Shown here in pieces: positions 33,647-42,336 of a DNA stretch of 64,000 bases. Source of the DNA: CAMDHY01 sp046156265 (GTDB lineage: Bacteria; Pseudomonadota; Alphaproteobacteria; Rhizobiales; Segnochrobactraceae); the NCBI RefSeq assembly GCF_046156265.1, contig NZ_JAWDIR010000022.1, forward strand, positions 372,001-436,000, read 5' to 3'. The number at the start of each line of letters is the position of its first letter. Position 1 is the first letter of the stretch. A program made the position numbers and the translations under genes. The notes under the pieces were generated by a model, which worked only from the letters and a program-made list of their open reading frames with translations, ran no database searches and was not told the origin of the DNA.

Positions 33647-34671
33647 TGGACGGCGGGCGAGCGACAGGGAACCGAGCCATGTCTGCGCCGATCTCCGCTG
33701 CCGTCGCGGCGCCACCGGTCACGCTGCCGGCGCGCCGCATCACCCTCGACACCGGCCTGACGCTGGCCCTGCTGGCCGCCGCCGCCGCCGCACCGACCGT
33801 GCTGACCCTCGTCGGCGCACCATTCTGGATCGACGTCATCAACCGCGCCCTGATCCTCGCGCTCGCCGCGAGCTCCCTCAACTTCCTGGTCGGCGCGGCC
33901 GGGCTCGTCAGCTTCGGCCACGCGGCCTTCCTCGGCATCGGCAGCTACGCGGTCGGCATCGCCGCCTTCTACGGCGTCGAGGACGGCTTCACCCAGCTCG
34001 CCCTCGCCCTCGGCATCAGCGCCCTCTGGGCGCTCGCGAGTGGCCTCGTGGTGCTGCGCACCCGCGGCGTCCACTTCATCATGATCACCATGGCCTTCGC
34101 GCAGATGATCTACTTTCTGCTGGTCGGGCTCGAGGAATATGGCGGCGACGACGGCCTGACGATCGACATGCGCAGCCAGTTCCCCGCGCCGCTCGATCTC
34201 GACGACCGTCTCGTCCTCTACTACGTCACCCTTGGTGCCCTCGCCCTCGGCCTCGCCGTCCTCGTCCTGCTGCGCGCCTCGCGCTTCGGCCTCGTTCTGA
34301 CGACGGCCAAGGAGAGCGAGCGCCGCGCTGCCGCCGTCGGTTTCGACCCCTTCCGCTACCGTCTCGTGGCCTACGTCATCGCCGGCACGCTCTGCGGTCT
34401 GGCGGGGTTCCTCAATGCCAACTTCTCGACCTTCGTGACACCGGAGATGATGAGCTGGTCGCGATCCGGCGAACTGCTGTTCATGATCATCCTCGGCGGC
34501 GTCGGCACGCTCGCCGGCCCGCTGGTGGGGGCGACCGTCTTTCTCCTCATCGAGGAGGTGTTCGGTTCGCTGACCATCTACTGGCATTTCTGGTTCGGCC
34601 TGTTCCTGATCGCGGTGGTGCTGTGGGCGCGCGGCGGGCTCGTCGGCCTCATCACCCGGAGGGGCCGATGA
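33643..34671 (+). CDS. livM: Liv-type ABC transporter permease 2
   Basis: This 342 aa permease carries the LivM signatures ALAASSLNFLVGAAGLVSFGHAAFLGIGSYAVG and KESERRAAAVGFDPFRYRL (coupling loop), followed by the GGVGTLAGPLVGA segment. Start is taken at the ATGA overlap with livH; a second ATG at 33679 would shorten it by 12 residues. It is coupled by a further 4-bp overlap to the ATPase gene. Confidence 0.92.
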   Translation: MMDGGRATGNRAMSAPISAAVAAPPVTLPARRITLDTGLTLALLAAAAAAPTVLTLVGAPFWIDVINRALILALAASSLNFLVGAAGLVSFGHAAFLGIGSYAVGIAAFYGVEDGFTQLALALGISALWALASGLVVLRTRGVHFIMITMAFAQMIYFLLVGLEEYGGDDGLTIDMRSQFPAPLDLDDRLVLYYVTLGALALGLAVLVLLRASRFGLVLTTAKESERRAAAVGFDPFRYRLVAYVIAGTLCGLAGFLNANFSTFVTPEMMSWSRSGELLFMIILGGVGTLAGPLVGATVFLLIEEVFGSLTIYWHFWFGLFLIAVVLWARGGLVGLITRRGR

Positions 34672-35414
34672 CCGCCGCGCTCGAAGTCTCCCACCTCGAG
34701 AAGTCCTTCGGCGGCCTGCGCGCCACCGCGGACGTCTCGATGACCGTCGCCGAGAACGAGCTCCACGCCGTCATCGGTCCGAACGGCGCCGGCAAGACGA
34801 CACTGATCTGCCAGCTTTTCGGCGAGCTTGCGCCGGACAAGGGCGCGATCCGAGTCGCCGGCGAGGACATCACCCACCTGCCGCCGCACGCCCGCGCCCG
34901 CCGCGGCCTCGCGCGCTCGTTCCAGATCACGACCCTCGCGCGCGACCTTACCGTGCTCGAGAACGTCCTCGTCGGCGCCGCCGCCAAAGAGGGCCACGGC
35001 TTCCGCCTCTGGCCACCCGTTCGGCGCGATCCGAGGCTCCTCGCCGTCGCGGGCGCCGCCCTCGCGCGCGCCGGTCTCGAGCGCCGCGCAGACGAGCCAG
35101 TCGCCAACCTCAGCCACGGCGAGCAGCGCCAGCTCGAGCTCGCGATCGCCCTCCTCGGCACGCCGAAGCTCGTGCTCCTCGACGAGCCGATGGCGGGCCT
35201 CGGCCCGGAGGAGGGCCGCGCCATGACGACGGCGCTGCGTGCCCTCAAGGGGCGCACGACAGTCGTTCTCGTCGAGCATGACATGGAGGCGGTGTTCGGC
35301 CTCGCCGACCGCATCACGGTGCTCGTGCGCGGCGCCGTCATCGCCGTCGGCACGCCGGACGAGATCCGCAGCCATCCCGCCGTTCGCGACGCCTATCTCG
35401 GGGAGGACGACTGA
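34668..35414 (+). CDS. livG: Liv-type ABC transporter ATPase 1
   Basis: This 248 aa ATPase has Walker A GPNGAGKTT, the LivG-type ARRGLARSFQITTLARDLTVLENVLVG block, signature LSHGEQRQLELAIAL and Walker B LVLLDEPMAGLGPEE. Its initiation codon overlaps the livM stop. It powers the translocon together with the next gene product. Confidence 0.94.
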   Translation: MTAALEVSHLEKSFGGLRATADVSMTVAENELHAVIGPNGAGKTTLICQLFGELAPDKGAIRVAGEDITHLPPHARARRGLARSFQITTLARDLTVLENVLVGAAAKEGHGFRLWPPVRRDPRLLAVAGAALARAGLERRADEPVANLSHGEQRQLELAIALLGTPKLVLLDEPMAGLGPEEGRAMTTALRALKGRTTVVLVEHDMEAVFGLADRITVLVRGAVIAVGTPDEIRSHPAVRDAYLGEDD

Positions 35415-36115
35415 TGCTGGAGGTTCGCGGTCTGTCGGGCGGCTACGGCAAGGCACAGGTGCTGTTCGACCTCTCCTTCGAGATCGGCGCGGGCGAAGCG
35501 ATCTGCCTGATGGGACGCAACGGCATGGGCAAGACGACGACCATCCGCACGGTGATGGGCCTGTTGCCGGCGTGGGACGGCGAGGTGCGCTTCAAGGGCC
35601 AGGCGCTGTCGCGCCGCTCCGCCGCCCGCGTCGCCCGCGCCGGGGTCGGGCTCGTGCCGGAGGGCCGGCAGATCTTCCCCAACCTGACGGCCGAGGAGAA
35701 TCTCCTGGTGACCGCGGCGAACCGGGCCGGACGGTCGGACCCGTGGACGCTCGAGCGGGTCTACGAGCTCTTCCCCGGCCTCGCCGAGCGTCGGCACGCC
35801 CACGGCAACCTCTTGTCCGGCGGCGAACAGCAGATGCTGGCTATCGGCCGGGCGCTGATGACGAACCCGGAGCTCCTCATCCTCGACGAGGCGACCGAGG
35901 GCCTCGCCCCGGTGGTGCGCGACCAGATCTGGATCTGCCTCAAGCGCCTGCGCGCCCTCGAGCAGTCGATCCTGATCGTCGACAAGCACGTCCGGCATCT
36001 CGCCACCCTGGTCGATCGCTTCTATGTCATCGAAAGGGGCCGGATCGGCTGGTCCGGCACGCTCGCCGACGTCGGTGGCGACCCGCAGCGGCTGACGCAG
36101 TACCTGACCGTCTAG
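35414..36115 (+). CDS. livF: Liv-type ABC transporter ATPase 2
   Basis: This 233 aa ATPase has Walker A GRNGMGKTT, the LivF-type LVPEGRQIFPNLTAEENLLV, signature LSGGEQQMLAIGRAL and Walker B LLILDEATEGLAP. Start overlaps the livG stop (TGATG). It is the last gene of the operon that begins with the FAD monooxygenase, and it is convergent with a porin gene. Confidence 0.94.
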   Translation: MLEVRGLSGGYGKAQVLFDLSFEIGAGEAICLMGRNGMGKTTTIRTVMGLLPAWDGEVRFKGQALSRRSAARVARAGVGLVPEGRQIFPNLTAEENLLVTAANRAGRSDPWTLERVYELFPGLAERRHAHGNLLSGGEQQMLAIGRALMTNPELLILDEATEGLAPVVRDQIWICLKRLRALEQSILIVDKHVRHLATLVDRFYVIERGRIGWSGTLADVGGDPQRLTQYLTV

Positions 36116-36118
36116 CCT

Positions 36119-36140
36119 GGGACGGCCCACCGGCCGTCTC
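36119..36140. terminator. bidirectional hairpin between livF and porin gene
   Basis: GGGACGGCC and GGCCGTCTC pair over 9 bp with one G-U, closing a 4-nt loop, in the 23-bp gap between the convergent livF and porin genes. It reaches into the porin stop codon. A shared terminator is likely. Confidence 0.5.
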
Positions 36141-37359
36141 AGAAATCGCGCTCCACCACGAACATCATGACGAAGGCGTTGCCGTCGCGGCCCTTCGTGC
36201 GGTCGATGTACTTGTACTCGCCCTCGGCGGTGAACTTGAGGTCGTCGACCGGGGCGAAGGAGAGGTTGAGCTGGGCGTCGATGTTGCGGAAGTCGTAGCG
36301 GCGGCCGGCCTGGTCGACGTCGAGGAAGGAGCCGTTCAGCTCGCTCACCCACTTGTCGCTCCAGTTGTGGTCGAACTCGGCGCCGACCGCCCAGATGTCG
36401 GCGAGCACCAGGCGGTTGCCACCGAGCACCCGCGCGTCCGCGCCTTCGAAGCCAGGGCCGGGGCCGATGGGGTTGGTGGCGTTGTAGCTGAGCGCACCCT
36501 GGCCGATGGAGGCCTGCAGGGTGAACTGGTCGCCCTTGCCGGTGAACGGCACGTTCAGCGTCGTGCCGGCGGCAAGCGCCCAGCCCATCTGCGACCCGGC
36601 CGCGGCGCGACGGGCGCGCACCTCGTGCAGGGCCGCCATCACCTGCGCCTGGCCCCAGGTTCCCTCGGCGGACAGCACGCCGACGAGATCGGGGAAGCGG
36701 GCGCCGCCATAGCCGTCGGGACTGCCGCCGCCCCCGATGATGCCGTCGCGGCGGCCGAGATTGTCCTCGAGGGACAGCGTCGCCGCGAGGCCGCCACCGA
36801 GGCGGGCGGTGTAGGCGGCGACCATATTCTGCGTGTCCGACCACGCGGGCTCGAAGTAGTCCTCGTAGGTATTGCCGGTGAAGAAGTCGAACATCGACTG
36901 CTTGCGGCCGACGGTGAGGCCGCCGAACTCGATGTAGGCCCACTTCAGCGTGCCGATGAGGCCGTATGGCGGCGTCTCGACGAGCTCGACCTTGGCGTAG
37001 CTGCGCAGCAGCCCGTACTCGGTGTTGGTGGCGGAGTTCGAGAAGAAGTCATAGCGGATGTAACCGGTATTGGCGTCCTGGTCGCCATACCAGCCGGGCT
37101 GTCGCGAGGCCTTGTCGCTGCCGAAGATGTGCCACTCGGCGACGAGGTAACCGTTGAGCTCGAAGCAGGTGTCGGTGCCGGGTATGACGAGGAAGCCCTC
37201 GCCGAAGCCGTTGCAGGCGCGCACGTAGGTGATCGGCGCCGGCTCGGCGGGAAGGTCCGTGGCGAAAGCTGCGATGGGAGACGCCAGCGCGCCCGCGATC
37301 AAGGTCGCCGCGCCCCAGCCTGCCGGTCGGCTCACCCTTTCACGCACACGACGCCGCAT
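36139..37359 (-). CDS. alphaproteobacterial porin (PF02530-like), copy 1
   Basis: This 406 aa outer-membrane protein has a signal peptide ending ASPIAAFA and the alphaproteobacterial porin start DLPAEPAPITYVRACNGFGEGFLVIPGTDTCFELNGYL. Alternating beta-strand sequence continues to a C-terminal aromatic (VVERDF), as expected for a BAM-assembled trimeric barrel. A paralogue lies upstream on the same strand. It may let aromatic acids across the outer membrane, as it adjoins the uptake operon, but no selectivity can be read. Confidence 0.92.
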   Translation of the reverse strand: MRRRVRERVSRPAGWGAATLIAGALASPIAAFATDLPAEPAPITYVRACNGFGEGFLVIPGTDTCFELNGYLVAEWHIFGSDKASRQPGWYGDQDANTGYIRYDFFSNSATNTEYGLLRSYAKVELVETPPYGLIGTLKWAYIEFGGLTVGRKQSMFDFFTGNTYEDYFEPAWSDTQNMVAAYTARLGGGLAATLSLEDNLGRRDGIIGGGGSPDGYGGARFPDLVGVLSAEGTWGQAQVMAALHEVRARRAAAGSQMGWALAAGTTLNVPFTGKGDQFTLQASIGQGALSYNATNPIGPGPGFEGADARVLGGNRLVLADIWAVGAEFDHNWSDKWVSELNGSFLDVDQAGRRYDFRNIDAQLNLSFAPVDDLKFTAEGEYKYIDRTKGRDGNAFVMMFVVERDF

Positions 37360-37446
37360 CCGAATCCCCCGCGAGCGGCGAGAGTGGCGGGCGGAGCCGA
37401 GAGGGTCAACGCGCGCCGGCGCGGAGACACGCCCCTGCGGCCTTCC

Positions 37447-38670
37447 TCAGAATCCGCGCTCGACGACGAACATCATGACGAAGGCCTCGCCGTCCTTGCC
37501 CTGCGAACGGTCGATGTACTTGTACTCGGCCTCGCTGGTGAACTTCAGCCCGTCGACCGGCGCGAATGACAAATTGAGCTGCGCGTCGATGTTGCGGAAG
37601 TCGTATCGGCGGCCGGCCTGGTCGACGTCGAGGAAGGAGCCGTTCAGCTCCGTTACCCATTCGGTTGTCCAGTAGTGGTCGTACACCGCCCCGACCGCCC
37701 AGACGTCGGCAAGCACCAGCCGCCGGCCGACAACGCGGGCATCGGCACCGGCGAAGAGGCGGCCGGGGCCGATCGGGTTGGTGGCGTTGTAGTTGAGCGC
37801 GCCCTGGCCGATCGAGGCCTGCAGCATCGCCTGGTCGCCCTTGCCGGTGAACGGCACGTCGAAGATCGCGCCGGCAGCCACCGTCCAGCCCATCTCGGCC
37901 GCCGTGGCGCGGCGGTTGGCGCGGACCTCGTGCAGCACCGCCATCAGCTTCGCCTGGGTGGTGCCCTGCTCGAAGGCGAGCGCACCGACGATGTCGGGCA
38001 TGCGGGCGCCCGGGGCATATCCCCAATCGCCACCGCCGACGCCGATGATGCCGGTGCGGCGGGTGACGGCGTCCTCGATCGACAGCGTCGCCGTCAGGCC
38101 CTCTCCGAGCGTGCCCGTGTAGGCAAGGACGGTGTTCTGTCTGTCGGACCAGGCGGGCTCGTAGAGATCGGCGTAGGTGGTGCCGGTGATGAAGTCGAAC
38201 ATCGACTGCAGCCGGCCGAAGGTCAGGCCGCCGAACTCCACGTAGGCGGCCTTCAGATTGTAGACGAGGCCGCCGAACGTCGCCGTGTCGACGAGCTCGA
38301 GCTTCGCGTAGGTGCGGACGAGGCCGATCTCGGTGTTGGTCGCTGCGTTCCAGGCGAGGTTCGCCTTGATGTAGCCGACGTTGGCATCCTGGTCGCCGTA
38401 GAAGCCCGGCTGGCGGGACGCCTTGTCGCCGCCAAAGATGTGCCATTCGGCCACCGTGTAGCCGTTGATCTGGAAGCAGGTGTCGGTGCCGGGGACGACG
38501 AGGTATCCGTCGCCGAAGGCCGTGCAGGCGCGCACGTAGGTGATGGCGGCGGGCTCGGCCGGCAGGTCGCCGGCCCGCGCTGCGTCTGTGAACCCGGGAA
38601 GGCCGACGCCGAGCATCAGGGCCCAAGTCGCCCAGGCTCGGGACGGTCGATTTTCGTCGGCTTTGCCCAT
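37447..38670 (-). CDS. alphaproteobacterial porin (PF02530-like), copy 2
   Basis: This 407 aa protein is a tandem paralogue of the porin at 36139, with the same mature start (DLPAEPAAITYVRACTAFGDGYLVVPGTDTC) and the same last strand (VVERGF). About 33 consecutive residues near the C-terminus (ELNGSFLDVDQAGRRYDF onward) are identical in both. Start ATG 38670 gives a signal peptide with cleavage after DAARA; a longer frame to 38766 is less likely because it would bury the signal. The gap to copy 1 is 87 bp. Confidence 0.9.
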   Translation of the reverse strand: MGKADENRPSRAWATWALMLGVGLPGFTDAARAGDLPAEPAAITYVRACTAFGDGYLVVPGTDTCFQINGYTVAEWHIFGGDKASRQPGFYGDQDANVGYIKANLAWNAATNTEIGLVRTYAKLELVDTATFGGLVYNLKAAYVEFGGLTFGRLQSMFDFITGTTYADLYEPAWSDRQNTVLAYTGTLGEGLTATLSIEDAVTRRTGIIGVGGGDWGYAPGARMPDIVGALAFEQGTTQAKLMAVLHEVRANRRATAAEMGWTVAAGAIFDVPFTGKGDQAMLQASIGQGALNYNATNPIGPGRLFAGADARVVGRRLVLADVWAVGAVYDHYWTTEWVTELNGSFLDVDQAGRRYDFRNIDAQLNLSFAPVDGLKFTSEAEYKYIDRSQGKDGEAFVMMFVVERGF

Positions 38671-38765
38671 CACCCGTTTCCGCCCATTGGCAAGGTGGCG
38701 GAGGGGACGGCGCCGGTCAACGCGGGTGGCGGTGGCGACAGCCGGATGGCCCGCCACCAGCGACA

Positions 38766-39038
38766 TCAGGCGTTCGAGCCTGGCAGCATGCCGAGGGCGG
38801 CCATGTAGAGGTCGAGCAGCGTTTCCTGCTCGGAGCGCTCGTCGGCGTCCTGCTTGCGGAGGCGGATGACCTGCCGGAGGATCTTCACGTCGAAGCCGTT
38901 CGCCTTCGCCTCGCCGTAGACGTCCTTGATGTCGTCGGAAATCGTCTTCTTCTCCTCCTCGAGCCGCTCGATGCGCTCGACGAAGGACTTCAGCTGGCCG
39001 GCGGCGAAACCGCCGGGACCGGAATCGGTGGGTTCCAT
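38766..39038 (-). CDS. gapR: GapR-family nucleoid-associated protein (DUF2312)
   Basis: This 90 aa protein matches the GapR/DUF2312 family along its full length: AAGQLKSFVERIERLEEEKKTISDDIKDVYGEAKANGFDVKILRQVIRLRK. In Caulobacter, GapR clamps overtwisted DNA ahead of polymerases and is needed for normal replication. Start follows GAGGAG. It is a single gene and an alphaproteobacterial marker. Confidence 0.95.
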   Translation of the reverse strand: MEPTDSGPGGFAAGQLKSFVERIERLEEEKKTISDDIKDVYGEAKANGFDVKILRQVIRLRKQDADERSEQETLLDLYMAALGMLPGSNA

Positions 39039-39128
39039 ACGTGGCTCCTCAGGGAAGGTCGGCGGGAAAGGTGGGTCGGACGGGGAACGGAAGCGGGCCG
39101 GAGGGATGGCGCGAAACGGCCTTTCGGG

Positions 39129-39719
39129 TCAAGCCGGCCAGAGGCGGCTCACCGTCTCGCTGACGAGAAGCCCGAGCAGCAGGTCGAGCACCACCACCCC
39201 GATCGCGAGGCTGATGGTCGCGCCGAGGGTCTGGCGGGCGATGCGGTAGAGGTAGTGCAGGGCGACGAAGAGCACGGGAAGGCTGATGAAGGCGGCGACG
39301 TCGCTGTCGATGAAGCCGGCGGCGTAGAACAGCGCCGGCACGGCATAGAACGCCGAAACCACCGGCTCGGCCCAGTTGCGGGCGACGATGAACGGCACGT
39401 AGCGCCCGCTGAGCCCGAGCCGGCCGGCGATGAGCGCCAGCACCAGCGGCAGCGCCACCCAGGCGAGTCCGAGGGAGACGACACGCTCCAGCACAAAGCC
39501 CAGCCACGGCACATCGACCGCCTCGGCCGGCAACTGCTCCATCTGGCCGCGCCACACCGCCATCAGCGAGATCGCGAAGCTCGGCAGCACCAGCACGATC
39601 GCGGCAAACGAACGCCAGAAGCCTTCCAGCGACACGTCGAAGCGGCCGAGTGCCCCCGGCTTGCCGAAGAGCAGCGCCACCGCCGCCTCGATACCGGCGC
39701 GGAAGTCGGCCGTCGTCAC
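39129..39719 (-). CDS. hypothetical inner-membrane protein downstream of dapE
   Basis: This 196 aa protein has about five hydrophobic helices (FWRSFAAIVLVLPSFAISLMA, a central pair, FISLPVLFVALHYLY, ISLAIGVVVLDLLLGLLVSE) and no catalytic motif that I recognise. GTG start at 39719 overlaps the dapE stop by 4 bp, so expression is coupled to dapE. Membrane proteins in this place recur in Hyphomicrobiales dapE loci; function is unknown. Confidence 0.75.
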   Translation of the reverse strand: MTTADFRAGIEAAVALLFGKPGALGRFDVSLEGFWRSFAAIVLVLPSFAISLMAVWRGQMEQLPAEAVDVPWLGFVLERVVSLGLAWVALPLVLALIAGRLGLSGRYVPFIVARNWAEPVVSAFYAVPALFYAAGFIDSDVAAFISLPVLFVALHYLYRIARQTLGATISLAIGVVVLDLLLGLLVSETVSRLWPA

Positions 39720-40903
39720 CGCGCGCCCGCCCCGTCGACGGCGAAGAAGCGCGCCAGGAAGCGGCCGTAGATGTCGGTGAGCGCCTCGAGCTCGGCCACC
39801 GGCACGCGCTCGTCGAGTTGGTGCATGGTGGTGCCGACGAGGCCGAACTCGACCACCGGGCAGAGGTCCTTGAGGAAGCGCGCGTCCGACGTGCCACCGC
39901 CGGTGCCGAGTTCCGGCGTCAGGCCGGTGACCTCGGCGATCGCCGCCGTCAGACCCTCGACGAACGGGCCGGGCTCGGTGAGGAAGACGTCGCCGTAGCC
40001 GGGCTCGATCGCCAGCGTGGCCGATATCCCCGCCGGCAGCGCCACGGCGGCGACGCGGCGGGCGAGTTCGTCCGGCAGCGTGTCGCGGCTGTAGGTGTCG
40101 TTGTAGCGGACGTTGAAGCGCAGCCGCGCCTCGCCGGGGATGACGTTCCACGAGGGATTGCCGACGTCGACCGAGACGATCTCGAGGTTCGATGGCGCAA
40201 AGTGGGCTGTGCCGGCATCGAGCGGTGGGTGGTTCAGGGCCGCGGCGATGGCGAGCAGCGGCGGCACCGGGTTGGCGGCGCGCTCAGGGTAGGCGGCGTG
40301 GCCCTGCACGCCGGTGACGGTGACGGTGCCCGACAGCGAGCCGCGCCGGCCGATCTTGAGGTTGTCGCCGAGGCGGGCGATCGAGGTCGGCTCGCCGACG
40401 ATCGCCGCGTCGAAGGCGGCACCCTCGGCCGCGCACCAGTCGACGATCTTGCGGGTGCCGTTGACGGCCGGCCCCTCCTCGTCACCAGTGAGCAGGATCG
40501 AAAGGTGGCCGCTCCGGTTCGCGGTGACGTAGGCGATGGCTGCGGCGAGGAAGGCGGCGACGCCGCCCTTCATGTCGACGGCGCCGCGGCCCCAGAGCTC
40601 GCCGCCGGCGAGGTCGCCGGAGAACGGGCCGTGGCGCCAGCGCGCCTCCGGCCCGGGCGGCACCACGTCGAGGTGGCCGTTGAAGGCGAGGTGCGGCCGG
40701 CCTTCGCCGATCTCGGCCCAGAGATTGATCGTGTCGGTGGTGCCGGGCTCGGAGAAGACGCGGCGGCGGACGGTGAAGCCGGCGGCCTTAAGCCAGGCCT
40801 CGACGATGTCGAAGGCGTCCGGGCCGGCCGGCGTCAGGCTCGGCACGCGCAGGAGATCACGGGCGATCTCGACGACGCCGGGGGCCTCGCTCGGCGCGCT
40901 CAT
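39716..40903 (-). CDS. dapE: succinyl-diaminopimelate desuccinylase
   Basis: This 395 aa M20-family metallohydrolase removes succinate from N-succinyl-LL-diaminopimelate in lysine and peptidoglycan synthesis. Metal and catalytic motifs are FNGHLDVVPPG, WGRGAVDMKGGVAAFLAA, the DEEGPAVNGT glutamate pair and GTGGGTSDARF. It lies on the same strand as dapD, separated by the small DUF805 gene. Confidence 0.96.
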   Translation of the reverse strand: MSAPSEAPGVVEIARDLLRVPSLTPAGPDAFDIVEAWLKAAGFTVRRRVFSEPGTTDTINLWAEIGEGRPHLAFNGHLDVVPPGPEARWRHGPFSGDLAGGELWGRGAVDMKGGVAAFLAAAIAYVTANRSGHLSILLTGDEEGPAVNGTRKIVDWCAAEGAAFDAAIVGEPTSIARLGDNLKIGRRGSLSGTVTVTGVQGHAAYPERAANPVPPLLAIAAALNHPPLDAGTAHFAPSNLEIVSVDVGNPSWNVIPGEARLRFNVRYNDTYSRDTLPDELARRVAAVALPAGISATLAIEPGYGDVFLTEPGPFVEGLTAAIAEVTGLTPELGTGGGTSDARFLKDLCPVVEFGLVGTTMHQLDERVPVAELEALTDIYGRFLARFFAVDGAGAR

Positions 40904-40913
40904 CGCCGCCGCC

Positions 40914-41300
40914 TCACCCGAATCGCCCGCGGCTGTCGGTGTGCGGCCCGAAGCGGTTCGGCCCTGGGTCGCCCGGCATCAGCCCGACGAAGATCACGAC
41001 ACCGATGTTGACGAGCGGGACGAGCAGGAGCAGCGCGAACAGGCCCGACAGTCCGCGATCGTGCAGCCGCTTCATCACCAGCGCCACCTCCATCCACAGG
41101 CCGATGCCGGCGAGGACCAGGAAGTAGAGGTCCGGCTCCTGTGGCAGGCCGGCGCGGTAGGGCGTGAAGGCGATGCTCATCAGCGCGATGGTGAGCAGGA
41201 ACGCCAGCCAGTAGGCCTGCCGGCCGATGCGGCCGTCGAGGCCGAACAGAACCCACGGGACGGTGGCGGCACGGGGGGCAGTCGGGCTCGGCGGCGCCAT
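40914..41300 (-). CDS. DUF805 membrane protein
   Basis: This 128 aa protein has the DUF805 pattern: FGLDGRIGRQAYWLAFL at the first helix, then LVMKRLHDRGLSGLFALLLLVPLVNIGVVIFVGLMPGDPGPNRFG. There are about four membrane helices. Function is unknown in the family. It lies 10 bp before dapE and is probably in the same transcript. Confidence 0.88.
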   Translation of the reverse strand: MAPPSPTAPRAATVPWVLFGLDGRIGRQAYWLAFLLTIALMSIAFTPYRAGLPQEPDLYFLVLAGIGLWMEVALVMKRLHDRGLSGLFALLLLVPLVNIGVVIFVGLMPGDPGPNRFGPHTDSRGRFG

Positions 41301-41378
41301 CTGGGCTCGTTCCGGGTTTTTCGGGTTCGGGTCCCTCAGCTAGGCGCGCGCAGGCGCCTTGCCAATGGGACGGGCGCA

Positions 41379-42224
41379 TCAGTCGCGCAAGAGCTCGTTG
41401 ATCGAGGTCTTGGCGCGGGTGCGCTCGTCGACGCGCTTGACGATGACGGCGCACGACAGCGACGGGCCGGGCGAGCCGTCCGGCAGCGGCTTGCCAGGCA
41501 GCGCGCCGGGCACAACCACCGAATAGGGCGGCACCTTGCCCATGAACACCTCGCCCGTCTCGCGGTCGACGATCTTCGTCGAGGCGGAGATGAACACGCC
41601 CATCGACAAGACCGAGCCCTTGCCGACGACGACGCCCTCGACGACCTCCGAGCGGGCGCCGACGAAGCAGTCGTCCTCGATGATGACGGGGCCGGCCTGC
41701 AGCGGCTCGAGCACGCCGCCGAGGCCGACGCCGCCGGAGATGTGGCAGTTGCGGCCGACCTGCGCACACGAGCCGACGGTCGACCAGGTGTCGATCATCG
41801 TGCCCTCGCCGACGCGGGCGCCGAGGTTGACGAAGCACGGCATCAGCACGACGCCCGGCGCGATGTAGGCGGAGCGGCGGACGATCGCGCCCGGCACCGC
41901 GCGGAAGGCGGCCGCCTCGAACTCCGCCTGCCCCCAGCCGAGAAACTTCGAGGGCACCTTGTCCCACCACGGCGCGCCGCCCGGGCCGCCGGAGATCGCC
42001 TCCATCGCGGCGAGGCGGAAGGACAGCAGCACCGCCTTCTTCGCCCACTGGTTGACCATCCAGCCGTCGCCGTCCGGCTCGGCGACGCGGATCTCGCCGG
42101 AATCGAGCAGCAACAGCGTCGTCTCGACCGCCTCGCGCACCGGGCCGGTCGTCTGCGGACCGACGTTGGCGCGGTCCTCGAATGCGGCGTCGACGGTGGC
42201 GGCGAGCGTGACGAGGTCGGTCAT
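41379..42224 (-). CDS. dapD: 2,3,4,5-tetrahydropyridine-2,6-dicarboxylate N-succinyltransferase
   Basis: This 281 aa left-handed beta-helix acyltransferase contains hexapeptide repeats from about residue 105 on, with FVNLGARVGEGTMIDTWSTVGSCAQVGRNCHISGGVGLGGVLEPLQ, the DapD core. It uses succinyl-CoA in the lysine/DAP pathway, one step before the aminotransferase whose product DapE desuccinylates. Start ATG 42224; a longer upstream frame lacks homology. Confidence 0.96.
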   Translation of the reverse strand: MTDLVTLAATVDAAFEDRANVGPQTTGPVREAVETTLLLLDSGEIRVAEPDGDGWMVNQWAKKAVLLSFRLAAMEAISGGPGGAPWWDKVPSKFLGWGQAEFEAAAFRAVPGAIVRRSAYIAPGVVLMPCFVNLGARVGEGTMIDTWSTVGSCAQVGRNCHISGGVGLGGVLEPLQAGPVIIEDDCFVGARSEVVEGVVVGKGSVLSMGVFISASTKIVDRETGEVFMGKVPPYSVVVPGALPGKPLPDGSPGPSLSCAVIVKRVDERTRAKTSINELLRD

Positions 42225-42336
42225 CGGGCGGTTTCCTGAGGGCCCCAGCGGGCGTCGTTCGTGTCGGCGGGCCAAAAAGGCCGCGCAACCCGCACGCGCG
42301 GCGGGCCGGCGGACCATATCGGCGGAGGGGCCGCTG

